A DNA stretch of 64,000 bases from Caenorhabditis elegans (lineage: Eukaryota; Nematoda; Chromadorea; Rhabditida; Rhabditidae), in the NCBI RefSeq assembly GCF_000002985.6, contig NC_003282.8:3596001-3660000 (forward strand), written 5' to 3'. Under the pieces are notes generated by a model. It had not been told where the DNA came from and searched no databases. It saw only the letters and a program-made list of their open reading frames with translations. Position 1 is the first letter of the stretch; the number at the start of each line of letters is the position of its first letter. Positions 13,335 to 25,400 of this stretch are shown here, one piece after another. Position numbers and translations under genes: made by a program.

Positions 13335-16300
13335 TTAGAAGCAAACTGTGTGAGTCGAGTGACGAATGTGAAGGTCCTTGGCGATCATTTCGGCGGTGAT
13401 CGGATGCATTTGGCTACGTCCCTTGAGGTAGACGTCACGGGCTTTTTTGTTGGCAATCGGCCATTGAGCGAGGTCTCTGGAATTATAGAAGTGAAAATTT
13501 TTGATGCTTTTGAGCTTGTCCTTACCTGTAAATCGGCCTGCAGAACTTGAGGCGGCCTTGAGAGTTGACAAAGTCCAGCGCCTTCGGGATACACTCTTCC
13601 CATTTGGATTTGATGCACAATCGGAGCCAGCTGAAAATGATTAGCTCATTGAATTTAGATGTCCAGCAGGCTGAAACTCACTTCAACAATAGCTCAGAGT
13701 TCTGCGAATCGTTCAACTTGTACAGCTTGTTCAAAGCATCCAATTTGTAGTGCTCAATTGGAGGGTCGTGCTGCCACAGCTGGGATAGCAGCTCAATCTG
13801 TTGAAGGGGCTGCATAGCATAATAATCTTCAGACGTAATGTCCCCAACAGTGCTTTCATCGGCGGCAAGCCACTTCTTCAGAAGGACCTCACAAGCTTCA
13901 ACCATCGACTGCCCATAGTTAGGCTTCTCTGGTGGCATACCAACTCCATTGAACCATAAATCAAAGTTTACTGTATCAAGAACCTCTTTCTGATCCGCAA
14001 AGTACTTATACAAATGATCCTTCCACTGCCAACTATCAATCGCCTGATGTGCGAACGTCTTGAGATAATCTTTAAGGTAAGCCTCAAAGATCTCACTTCC
14101 TCCGAGCTTCTGCTCAAGGTAGAAGAGCAGTGCTGATCCTTTTTCATAGGGAACACACGAGAATGCAACGTCTGGATCGACGTTTGTATGGTCTTGAATG
14201 AGCTTTGTGAACTGGTGAGTAGGCGTGAATTGCTCATAGACCTGTAAGATTCGAACTTTGTCTTCAAGGAAGCCTGACTTGGTGTGATAAGCTTCTTATC
14301 TATGCGGTTCGAAATACGGTGTGAAATGATGGGGTGATTCGGAGAAGCAAAATACAAAAAATGCTGGTCTTATCAGCTTGGAACATGCCTTTCAAAGTTT
14401 ATTTTTTAGGAAGAGAGGTGTTACTGGCCTTCCCATAAGGTTACAGAGCTATCAGAAAGGTGCCAGAAAATGTAGAGCTTGAAATTTTGCATACATTAGT
14501 AGTGAACAACTTTTTTATAGCCCTTTCTACCGCGGAGATACATCGGTTCTAACACATCAACTCACTGCTGGAATCAACGAATTCGTCCATCCATTGAACG
14601 CCATAAACTGTCGATAATCCTCCGACACCAACCGTCCGCAAATCTTTCTCTCAATGAACATAGTGAACCCTTCATTGAGCCAAAAGTGCTCCCAGCTGGA
14701 ATTCGTCACCAGGTTGCCCGACCAACTGTGTGCGATCTCGTGAGCAATCACGCTCACCAAGCTCCTATCCCCAGCAATCAGCGTGGGCGTTAGGAAGGTC
14801 AGACATGGATTTTCCATTCCACCGAACGGGAAGGACGGTGGTAGACAAACCATATCATATCTTCCCCAGATATACTTCCCAGCTATCTCCTCAGCAGACG
14901 CTAGGATATCCTCAGTCTCCGCAAACTCCCAGTGAGCCTTGTCAACGACTGATGGCTCAGCCCAAACTGCACATCTATCACTGATATCTCGTTTTTCAAG
15001 ACACCCAACCACAATAGCGATCAGGTAACTTGGAATTGCGACTGGCTGCTTGTAGAAGAAGGTGGTAGTGTCATCGTCTCCCTTGGATCCCTGGCCGATG
15101 GCTGACATGAGACAGGTCATTCCAGTAGGCACGGTGACCTCTGCCTCGTAGGTGCTCTTTACGGACGGGGTATCCATGCAAGGGACGATCGAGCGAGCAT
15201 GAATCGCTTGGCATTGGGAGAAAAGGTATGGCATCTGGAATTTTATTTTTGTTTGGTTTTAGGCTTAGGCTTAGGCTGAGATTAAAGCTTAAGCTTAGAC
15301 CTAGGTTTTAGCTTAAGCTTAAGTTTTAGTTTAGGTTCAGGCTTGATGTTTGGCTGGCTTAGGCTTAAGCTCCTTTAGGAATTTCTAATCTTGAGCTTTT
15401 TGAACGAAAAAAGGCAAAAAATGGAAATCGTACAATGACAATGAAAGTTCAGAAATCTCTACATCCCAACTTTTTCTAACAAATCTTTCCTAAAAGAGTA
15501 TACTCACCCTCTTATCAGCAGTCTGCTCCTTCTTCATCCACTGCAAAGCAGTTGCATCCGGCGATGTTCCATAGGCAACAGTGACTTGCCTACAAAGTTT
15601 TTCTTTCTTAAAATTCCCTGATGGCCAAAAAACCCTCACAAAATAGTCCCAGCCTTCTGGAACTGCGGTGGAAGGTACACACTCATTTTGGAGCCGAAGA
15701 AAGTGTAGACATTTGGAGCAATTCTGAAGTCACAGTCGACACCGTTGATGGATACAGAACGGATCGAGAGGTCGCGGACATCAAGGACCTGGAAAACAAT
15801 TTTTGATATATTCCTTCTTGGCCAAGTTATTGAAGTTTGAAGAGAACAAATATCCCTAGTCTCTTCACAATTTTCATCTCGCCCTCAGAAAGCCTAAAAT
15901 TCCATTTTAGTCCGACTACACTACTTATCAGCTTATCTTCCATTCCACACAACTGATAAGCGAGTTTCAGAAACCCTACACACGTGACACCGATAAATTA
16001 TAAACCCTCTCCCCCCAGATTCTCAGCGTCTCTTCCAGGTACCCACTCTCTCTTACCAGCTTTGTGGCATCAGTTAAGCATCTGCAGCGCAGTGTCGCCT
16101 GCCCGATTATCATCTTCAGCTGAAACGAGACGGTCCATTTGATTGCCGTGTGCTCGACGGTTATCTGTAAGAAAGGACAATAAGCTTATATGATAAGGGA
16201 TAGTGCATGTGACTTTGGCAGAACAAAGCGAAAAAGTTTTGAGATTCTTGACATAAAATTGGAACAAACTGTTTGATCTTTTGATTTGAACATGAAATTT

Positions 16301-17071
16301 GTCTTTGGAATTTGGAAAATCAACAATTTATTTCAAGTTTACTAGATAACTTTTTGAGAATCTTACACAAAAAATGATGGTAAAGAAAATTAGTGTTCAA
16401 TTGAAACCCCAATTTTGTTAACTAACAAACAATAACACAATTTGAGAGCAATAGTTAATTAATTTTAGATAACGTTTTTCAGTGCAAAGTTATAAACTTT
16501 TGAAAATCCTTCAACTTCCTTCGCAATGAGTAAACCTAATAAAACATTTTTTTGAATTAAAAACTGTATTTTGTTAGTTATTAAATTATTAATAGTGTTG
16601 ATCAGTGCGAAGTTATGAAGGTTTGAAAGTTTCACATTTCAAAGCTGAGTGACCTCTTTTTTGGTGCCGTGGCTTCAAACCCCTACAACTCCACACTGAA
16701 TAGAGTTATCAAAAAGTTGTCAATTAATGAAATATAGAGTAATTTTAGAGCTATATTTTGCTTGTTAACAAATTTTTAATAGCGCTATTCACGGCAAAGT
16801 TATGACCGTTTGAAAATTTTGTGCTTACTATTAGCCCTCTCTTTTTTTTCAACTTCAAACCCAACTATATCTCATCAGTGAACAGAGATTTTGAAAATGT
16901 GTCAATTTAAAAAAAAAGAGCAATTTCATAGCTTTATTTTCATAGTTCACAATTTTTGCCTAGTTTCTCCACTTGTAAAGATATATAGGTTTGAAATGAA
17001 GTGCTTACCTCATTGATATTGGCAGCCGAGCACGGATCCCGTTTTGGACGGAAATTATGTAATTGGCACAT
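13335..17071 (-). CDS. leukotriene A4 hydrolase-like M1 zinc aminopeptidase
   Basis: Eight exons (17009-17071, 16057-16164, 15640-15788, 15508-15589, 14566-15234, 13682-14241, 13526-13630, 13335-13476) sum to exactly 626 codons, 625 aa, close to human LTA4H (611). The substrate motif GGMEN is at about 272-276, the zinc motif HEIAH at 299-303 and its third ligand Glu322 in WLNEGF. The general Tyr of VPYEKG is Tyr389. The C-terminal helical domain ([12 protein letters not shown]...MHPITA) matches the family to the end. In human LTA4H, Tyr378 lies five residues before the catalytic Tyr383; here that position is Phe384 (AFSCVPY). The ATG follows TTTCAG by one base, a typical spliced-leader site. 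This is probably the C. elegans enzyme reported as an aminopeptidase without LTA4 hydrolase activity (recalled as AP-1, ZC416.6). Cytosolic; expected to trim peptides. Confidence 0.97.
15259..15371 (+). repeat. interstitial TTAGGC-like array in aminopeptidase intron
   Basis: Degenerate AGGCTTAGGCTT / TTTAGCTTAAGCTT units lie just upstream (gene sense) of exon 14566-15234. Confidence 0.85.
16380..16990 (+). repeat. decayed tandem repeat in aminopeptidase intron 1
   Basis: The block (A/C)GT/GC..CAAAGTTATGA/AA..TTTGAAA recurs at about 16490, 16605 and 16795 with similar flanks (AATTAATTTTAGAT, GTCAATTAATGAAAT). This suggests an old satellite with units of about 110-180 bp. Confidence 0.55.
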
Positions 17072-18053
17072 TCTGAAACGGTTTTTTAAAATAAACAATT
17101 GTTAAAAAAAACTCGAAAAAGAGCCAAAAATGTGCACACAGTCACATGTGACAAAATATGAACGGAGAGGGCGGCGGCGGCGGTCATAAGTACCAGGTAC
17201 CGGTCACTCATACAAGCTTATCGCTTCTCGAAAAATTCTCGAAATTTGGTAAGCCCTCCTGCAGGGACATGAATGGGGACATAAATCAAAAGTGAGAGCC
17301 CCGAGCCGGCGCCGGTGGGGGAACAAAAATGAAATTCCGTTTTTGCTCAATCATGTTTTTTATCAGCACAAAGTGTGTGCCTGAAACTCCGCGATAAGCT
17401 GATTGAAGGTGCTGAAAACGACGTTTCAGGCGGGCGGCTGACGTAACGTGTCGAGCAAAAAAAGCATCACGTTGCACAATTCGCCTGGAGACAGTTTGGG
17501 GCGGAGTCTGGTGTTTCTGGGATGACGTGGCAGGTAGTGGAGAGGCCAATAGATCGTGACGTGGAGGGAATGGAACCTCAGACTTTGTTCCCGGGTTTTT
17601 TGAAGATTGTGATGACGATCTAGTTTTGGTTGGAATGTACAAGGTTTAAGAGAACATTTGAGGAAAATTGGCAAAGATTGACAAAAGTTGAAGAGAGAGT
17701 TGCAAGAATTGGCGAAAGAATTTATCAAAAAATTTAGAGCCGCTCGAAGATTATTTGGCAAAAGCTGAGAAAAGTTTGTTGATGCAGTTGTCAAATTTTA
17801 TAATATAAATTGTCAAGTACAATCATTTGCGACAGTGTAACGAAAATTGCCAAAAGTATGAGATGGTTTTGAAAAAGAAAGAAAAAGTTTGGCGAAAGTT
17901 GACAAAAAAAATATTTAGGAGACAGAAAAGTATATACAAATCCACTTTATTTCCAATTAAGGGAAAAAATTCTGAGCACTCAACTACATGCATCTCTATA
18001 TTCAAATTATTGCCAAATTAAATAAAAAATATCTCAAAAAATAATAATAAAAT
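17072..18053. promoter_or_regulatory. aminopeptidase upstream region and cha-1 3' flank
   Basis: There is no exon. It includes a GGCGGC-rich patch at 17168-17183 followed by AGGTACCGGTC, two short GC-richer blocks with TGACGTAA/GTGACGTGG sites (17440, 17560), and a GGCAAAAGTTG-type decayed repeat (17640-17910). A minus-strand AATAAA (plus TTTATT at about 17946) could polyadenylate cha-1. Confidence 0.5.
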
Positions 18054-21000
18054 TCAGTTGCTCAGCAGCTCCTTGACATCTCTCATAGCTCCAGCCAAGC
18101 TTTTCTTAAAATGTTGTAAATCAGTCCTCGGATCACTTCTGAACGCAGTCGGCGCAAAAATCACTCGATCCGGTTGAATATTGTACGGGCATCCATAGCC
18201 ATCGCGGACCACTGCACCATACGTCAGGTAGCAATCAGGGATATCCAGAGAGGTTGTGACTTGGCTTGTCGACAATGGGAATCGCATAACTTCAGACCAC
18301 AGAGGATCCAGAAACAGTGATGGTATATCTTCTCCGGTCGTTTCTTCCCTTTCCCGGGCGAGACAGAATAGGGCGCAAAGATGATTGTCGACACCGTAGC
18401 CGCTGATGTTCTGAAAAACTTTAAATTTATTGGCGATGCCAAGACATAGGCGGAGTCTGAGCCGATATATATTTGAGCGGAGCTAGAGTCAAGACATAGG
18501 CGGGGCCAAGATATAAGCGGAGATAGAGCCAAGAAAGAACAAGGTATGGGCAGGGCCAGAGCCAAAATATGGGAAGAGCTATTGCCTTACTTAATGCTAG
18601 GCTTATGCTTAGGATTAGGCTTAGGCTTAGGCTAAGTGTTCCGTTTTTCTTACCTCCAACGTGACCTTGACCTGCTTGAGCACAGCCTTCTTAAATAATT
18701 CCAGCTTTCTCTCTTTAGACTCCTTCTTGCTCGCCATTGCCGTAACCCATTCCAGCGCCTCTTGTGTGTTCGCCCGAATGTTATCAACTCTTCCCGCACC
18801 GAATCGCCGAACCGAAGCTGATTCGTAGGTGGAAACGAGGTGACCATGTGTTCTGAAAAAATAGCGAGTAAATATTTGTGTGTGTGTCCTGTTTCTACTC
18901 TAATCAGTGATTCCTTAACACCAGGGACTATTTGCAGAAATTATGATATAGTTTGACTAAAAAACCAACTTATAATGCGCCAATTGCATAATCAACTGAA
19001 TAAATCCATCCGGACTGACACGCCAATTTTTGATGGAATCTTTGCCGAATTCGTTGAAAATCAAAACTTCAAGCTCCAGTTCGTTGGCGAGCTCATCGAA
19101 AACTTCCGCCTGCTTTTTCAGAATATTTCTAGAATTTTCACTAAAATGCCATGTCAGAGATTTGGGGTGTACATTGCGCACGTCGTTCCAAACCTAAAAA
19201 AATATGCAAATTTATAGTTAATAATGCGATTCTACAGTATCCATTACATTTAAAGTACAGCTACAGTTTGTGAATTACACATGTACAAATCACTCCACTA
19301 CAGTATTTTAATCAACATTACCGAGCCTGTGTACTAGTCAAAAGCTCCCTACAGTACCTCAACAGTACTTTTACAGTAACACCATACCGTATATCTACAG
19401 TACCCCTACATCACTCCTACAGTCTACAGTCCTACAGCCCAACGCAAAAAACCTCACCATCTTGCTTTTAAAGTACTTCTGTGCATATCTGATAGCAGTT
19501 TCAGCCATATTAATAATCACAATCCCCTCGGCCGTCGAGTGCTCTATGCACAACCCATTCACACCACTGGAAGACACCACCAGCTGAATAGTCGCATCAT
19601 ACCACCGATTGAGCCCGAACTTTGAACTTCCATGGCCGGTCAGAGTTGAGTAGCCACGCGCCACAAATTCCTTCTCCTTCTCGGAAATGCTCATGGTATC
19701 TGAAACTTTTTCAAGGTTGGAGGTACATGCAAGTTCTCAGACCATTTTTCCCATAATCAATAGGATCTTCCATGTCAAGACACACCACGAAAAGCGCCGA
19801 CTTTACCCATTCATAGGATTTTGAGTTCTGCTCGACTGTGAGCATATCCTGCCAAAAAAGAGCCGCGTTATCACGCGGGCCAACGCCAGAGGCTCCGATA
19901 TTTGCGGTGTTCTGAAGTCATTCTTAAACTTTTCATTTTGAACTCAGGGTCCCACGTTTTGATTAATCTTAGAAATCTCCTCGATCTGCGCCAGCTGGTA
20001 CTCCACATCTGCATATGACACTAGAGCTCCATTGATTCGCGAATGGAGCAAAAAAGTCTGATTCCGGCACATCACGAGTACATGTTCATTCCCATCATTC
20101 GTCTTCTGCTTTCGTATTTGGGTATCCTCGCCGACGCCCGGCTCCCTGTAGCAGCTGAGAACTCGGTCGTACTGTTCCATGCACATCTGGAGTTTTTGCG
20201 CGCCAGTGGACTTTTCTCGGCACACTTGTTTTCTGGAAAATATCGACGGCGGTGGTAGGTGTCTTGCCAGACTATAGGGATACTGTAGGGGTACTGTACT
20301 CACGTGTCTATCAAGTTCTTGTACTCCAAGAGCCCTCTTGTCAGCAATGCCGTATATTTGATGTGATCCTCCTTTGTCTCAAATTTGACTTTCGGAAAAA
20401 TATACCCCGGATTTGAATTCACGGGCGTTGGCATCCTAACTCTCATATACATCTCGGGGAGCCAAAATTTTGTGGCCTGAAATGTTTTTTTTTCAATTAG
20501 AAAACTTGCGAGAACCCACCCAATTCGGCGACTTCTCCGCAATTTCCAGCAGTTGCTCCTGTAACGGAGTAGCTTGACGCACGAACTTGTGAGCTGCATC
20601 GTGGGTTGTCGCTAGTGAGGCTTTCTGGCCTACGGCTACAACGGCAGCGTATTCGAGATATCTGGAATTTAGTTTGAGAAGCGGCGGACACCTCGCGAGT
20701 TTCTTAACGGGCTCGTGAGATGTCGGACGCAAATTCAAATGATCATATCTCAGTTCATTTTTAAGATATTGATACATTTTAACCTACAATACTATAGAGA
20801 AACATATTTCAAAAATTATTTAGTTATACTTTGTTTGATAAAACCAATGACAGCCCGGATATGAGCCTCTGAAATTTGTCATAGCTAGTTTATCGATGCA
20901 CCATATCCAGCACTTTAACTTTGGCAGGTTATATCTCGGCTAATTTTAAAAGTATTAATAAATTTCAAACTACAAAACTATAGAATCATTTATTTTAAAA

Positions 21001-21775
21001 CTTAGATTAGTTGAAAGTTTTTAGATTAAACCAAAGCCAACCGAGATAAAATCAGCTATTATTGGCGTCAAAATTTGTTGTTTGATGCTAAATTGTAAAC
21101 TTAAGTGCTATCAATTGACATTCCATTTGCAAAATATTTCTGTGAGAGGTAATTTATGGCCACCTGCTGATCAATTTTGAAAGACACTTACCTATCTAGC
21201 GTGGCCTCCAGGCTTGGTACCGGCGGCTTTGGCAGTGCAGTCTGAAAATTTTTTAAAGCTTAAAATTTAATATTTCAGCCAACTTTACCTTTACACTCTT
21301 AAGATTACGGTAAGCAATTTGTATGGGGAAGAATTGATTTTTTAGGAAAAATGCCACAATTCTCATAATACTTTTTTGAAATTTATTTTCAAAAAAAGAG
21401 GGAGTGTCTTGGTGGTGATCGAGAAGGCGAAACAAGAAAAATTGTTTCAAACTAATTAGTTCTCAGTTGAAAAAGGGGACCGAGTTCTTCTTGCTAAGGG
21501 GATGAAGAAAGACAGAAGCCTCTTCGAAATGAGCCAGCTAGCTGTTAATGGGTTTTTGGTGCTTTTTTGTTCGAACAAAAAGAAATAGCAGGGGAAAGAT
21601 GCACTAGATACGATTTTTTGCGTGAAATCTCTCACAATTTTCAAATCTAATTAAATCGAAAGGTTTCTTGCCCCATGGGAGTGTAGGAGTACAAAAAAGG
21701 TTCATGAGCGGTGGTTTTACTTACCTCATACCAATTGTCATTTGGTGGAAGTTCGTCAACTTTTTCCTTTTCCAT
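18054..21775 (-). CDS. cha-1: choline O-acetyltransferase
   Basis: Makes acetylcholine from choline and acetyl-CoA in cholinergic neurons. Ten coding exons (21725-21775, 21192-21241, 20520-20661, 20304-20476, 19956-20232, 19743-19911, 19458-19699, 18970-19193, 18654-18852, 18054-18410) total 628 codons, giving 627 aa, the known CHA-1 length. Family marks are [19 protein letters not shown] at the N-terminus, the catalytic His341 in [20 protein letters not shown], and the substrate-binding [20 protein letters not shown] at about 450-469. It ends in a C-terminal [15 protein letters not shown] segment. The first coding exon starts at an acceptor (TTTCCATCTG in plus sense), consistent with a non-coding exon far upstream, as published for the shared cha-1/unc-17 exon. 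Introns carry TTAGGC arrays (18597-18635, 21838-21957). The donor after exon 19743-19911 is weak (ATG|GTCTGA). Confidence 0.98.
18597..18635 (+). repeat. short TTAGGC-like array in cha-1 intron
   Basis: GCTTATGCTTAGGATTAGGC and further TTAGGC units lie 20 bp from the exon 18654-18852 donor. Confidence 0.85.
19240..19440 (+). repeat. CTACAGTA-rich tandem repeat in cha-1 intron
   Basis: Repeated TACAGTA(C/A)CCC(T/A) units occur between cha-1 exons 19458-19699 and 18970-19193. Confidence 0.8.
20870..21130 (+). repeat. single unit of GATGCACCAT/TATATCTCGG repeat family in cha-1 intron 2
   Basis: TATCGATGCACCATATCCAG (from 20891) is followed by GGCAGGTTATATCTCGGC. The same blocks occur in order at 47780-47830, so this is a dispersed copy of the tandem repeat at 47740-49100. 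Confidence 0.7.
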
Positions 21776-21837
21776 CTGGAACAAAATTTACTTCTTAGTA
21801 TCTGTTATACTTTCAAAATTGTGTATATTTTGCAAAT

Positions 21838-21957
21838 TAGGCTTAGACTCAGGCTTAGGCTTAGGCTTACGCTTAGGCTTATGTTCATGCTTTTGCTTAG
21901 GCGTAGGCTTAGGCGTAGTATGAGGCTTAGGTTTAGGCTTAGGCTTGGGCCTAGGCT
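21838..21957 (+). repeat. interstitial TTAGGC array between unc-17 and the first cha-1 coding exon
   Basis: About 120 bp of TTAGGC with TTACGC, TTATGT and GTAGGC variants. Confidence 0.95.
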
Positions 21958-22499
21958 ACAGAAATCTTAGTTTCTGCCAAAATTTGACATTACTCTATAC
22001 GAAATCACTACAGTAGCCCGACACCGATCCCCCACTAATACTAGCTCAATATCCCACCAAAATTAATATTAATTTTCCGAAAAACTACATTAATTTTACA
22101 TTGCACTGTCTTTTAAACAACTCCAAATCAATATCCCTTCAAAAGACTAAGACACTTTTTTTGCTGAAACAATCTTTAGATTGAGATTTTTTAATTTTAA
22201 GCTAAAACACTAACCAAGTGTCAAGAATATATATATAAGTCGACAACACCAAACCACCAAGGTTTCGATTCTTTTTTTTGATTTGTGAAACATTCAAAAT
22301 GTTTTTTGGTTTACTTAAATAAATAAATAAAACTTATACATAAATACTAATTCACAATTTGTAGAGTAACAGAGAAGGATGAAAGGACACAAAAAAAGAA
22401 GAGAAATCTGAAAGAAAAAAGGAAATAAAGCAATCTAGGCTAGTCATTTTGGCCATTGCACTTGGTAGAATAAACATATTCAGAGATCCAAATCTACGA

Positions 22500-25400
22500 C
22501 TACCACTGCGGATTCAGTGGGTCATATCCGGCGGGGAATTCGGCTTGGGGCCTTGAATCCTGGAACGACACGGCGTGGTTCGGGATCTGTGCCTGATTCT
22601 GGTACGACTGCTGATCTTCCCATCCTTGATAGGATTCCGCTGTAGTTGCTTCAGGCTTCCCATTGTATCCGCCAGCTGGAGCCGATGAGTTGAGCTGTGT
22701 CATTTCGGCGGTGTCACCCTTGGCGCCGAGGGTGTCGTAGGAGTGAACTTTCCGCAGTAGGAATAAAACTGGGGCGTAGGTGACGTTGGTGGCGAAGATT
22801 ATGATGTTGAGGGCGGTGAATCCCCAGTTGGTCACAATCCATCCGGCAATGATGGGTCCAAAGGCGTAAGCCAACGAGTACGAAATGTCAGCGATCGCGT
22901 AGACGGATCCGTAAACCGAAACGTGGCGGGTGTCCACAAGGTGTCCAAGCATCGGGAGGAGCGAGGTGTCGATCAAGGCGATTCCGAAGCATACAAAAGA
23001 GAGCGGGATGACAAGTTGCATCACCGATGTGGTATAGGGGATTGCAAAACACGCGATTCCCTCCATAGCCAACCCAACCATAGCAATCGCCCATGTGTGG
23101 TGGGGGAACGCCCTGAGCATTTTGACGGTCACATAGACTCCGAGAACGTGTGGAAAGAATGGTGGGAGCCAGATGACTCCGACCAACCAGCCAGGAGTGT
23201 CTGGCATCATTTCGGACATCCAGGTTGTGATGGTGGGCTCGAGGAAGGCGAGAGAGACGTTGGCCATGATGAGGGCTCCGGAGCAGCAAGCGATGAAGGG
23301 ATCCATGAAGAGACGCCACATTGGGGTTCCTGGAAAGAAACGTTTGAGTTTGGGCAGGTACCGTTTTGACTAGGGAATGGTCAGCTTAGGGGTGAGGTAC
23401 CTAGAGACGCCACATATGCCAAACGGAAGCTGAGATCATTGGCTACAAGAATATGCTTTCGAATTCTGCAACGGACCTCTGGGAGTCTGGAAATTCTTGT
23501 CTGAAATCATGCTTTTGAATGCTCGAAAGTGGTAAGAATTTAGAATTTATTACAGAAAAACGTGAAGTTGAATACCTAGAAAAGATGAAAATGTGTTTTG
23601 ATACAGTGCATACAGTACTTGTTTCAAGTATAAAACTAATTTTATTAATTAAACGTTTTTCTGTAATAAATTCTAAATTCTTACCACTTTCGAGCATTCA
23701 AAAGCATAATTTCAGACAAGAATTTCCAGACTCCCAGAGGTCCGTTGCAGAATTTGAAAGCATATTCTTGTAGCCAATGATCTCAGCTTCCGTTTGGCAT
23801 ATGTGGCGTCTCTAGGTACCTCACCCCTAAGCTGACCATTCCCTAGTGAGTAAATTTCTATCTGTTTGAAAGTTGTAGAGTCGGACATTGTGGTAATAAT
23901 TTTTCTTAAAATTTCAAAGTTTTTTTTAGTAAGTTGCCGAAATCGCTTAAAATGCCGAAAGTGCTAAATTTATATTTTTGGAAAGCTCGGTTCGGACCTT
24001 GATGAGGAAATGTCTAATTCTGGAAGATGAAATCAAAATTTTCCGAAAAACTCTCAAATTTAAGAACTGAAATACCATCGAGCTGTCGAAAATATATGAG
24101 ATTTGTCACATTCAAATTCTTCACAATTTTTCTCTGAAATCGCCGAGAAAGCCTTGAAAATTGCAGAAAAAACTGAAAAATTTTCCAATTTGATAACTGT
24201 AACATCGCTGAGTTATCGGAAATGAACTTTCTGTGTACTGAAAGTTCTAAAAATGATCAGGGCGCTGAATTTTCAAAATATTATAAAATTTGAAAAGCGT
24301 CTAAAAGTTCTCAAAATCTTAATTATTTTACTGCGGAAGTTTCTAGAAAAGAACATTGTCAAAATTGCTGAAAGGAACCGACAAGCTGAACATTTTAGCA
24401 TTCTTTTAAACTCTTCGGCTTTTTTAGACGTTAAAGGCGGTGTAGTGGACATTTTTTATTGCTTTTTTAAACTTTAAACTGTGTCTGAAAACACCGAATT
24501 TCATAATGAAACTTCTTCTCAAAACAAAGTTATGGCGGCTTAAAAATGACGTAAAACTTGTTACAATTTCAAATTTGACAGGTTTGTCAATGTCGCAACG
24601 ATTGGAAACTAACTTATTTTAAAATCACCGTCTAATTTTGGATACACAAGTTGATATTCGATTTAGGAACATTTAAGGAACATATGGATCACCAGATTTG
24701 GCAAAATTTGGTAACTTCTGGTGATCCATCGACATTAAATGCGCCTAAATTGATTTGAAAAGCAAGATAGTTGACTTATTTATCAAAAGTATATTGGTGA
24801 TTTCAAAAAAGTTAGTTCCCAGCTGCTGCGACGTTGACAAGTTGGCGAAATTTCAAATTTTAACTCTTTGTTGGTTAATTTTTAAGCCAACATAACCTCT
24901 TTTTTTTTGAAAAGTTTTAAAGAAGTTTCATTATGAAATTCGGTGTTTTCAGACAATTTTGAGTCTAGTAAATCAATAAAAAATTTCGACTACACCACTT
25001 TTAATAATCCTAAAATTTTTAAACGTATAACCCATACCTTGAACCTTCTCTCCATGAGAATCAGTGCCTCTCCGATGGGGATTGATCACCATAAAAACTG
25101 CAATAGCATCAGCCAAACAGACAAATGACAGAATCAGGAAAGGTACGGGTTTTCCGGCGAGTGAGTACAATACGGAGCCAAATGGTGGAGCAACTAGGCA
25201 CCCGAACGAGATGAAGGCTAAGGCGATTCCAAGTGCCGCTGATCTCTCGTTTTCTTCGGTGAATCGATCGGCGATCATGGCAAGACCGGAAGTATCGGCG
25301 AACGCTGAGCCGAAGCCCTGAAATTTTTTTTAGAAATTTTCAAAAAGTTTCAGTTTTTAAGAGTTTTGAAATTTATACAAATATTGCCGACGTCTTTGAA

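Noticed and set aside
22923..23369. 148-codon plus-strand ORF
   Set aside because: Antisense shadow of the unc-17 last exon, whose minus-strand reading is unmistakable.
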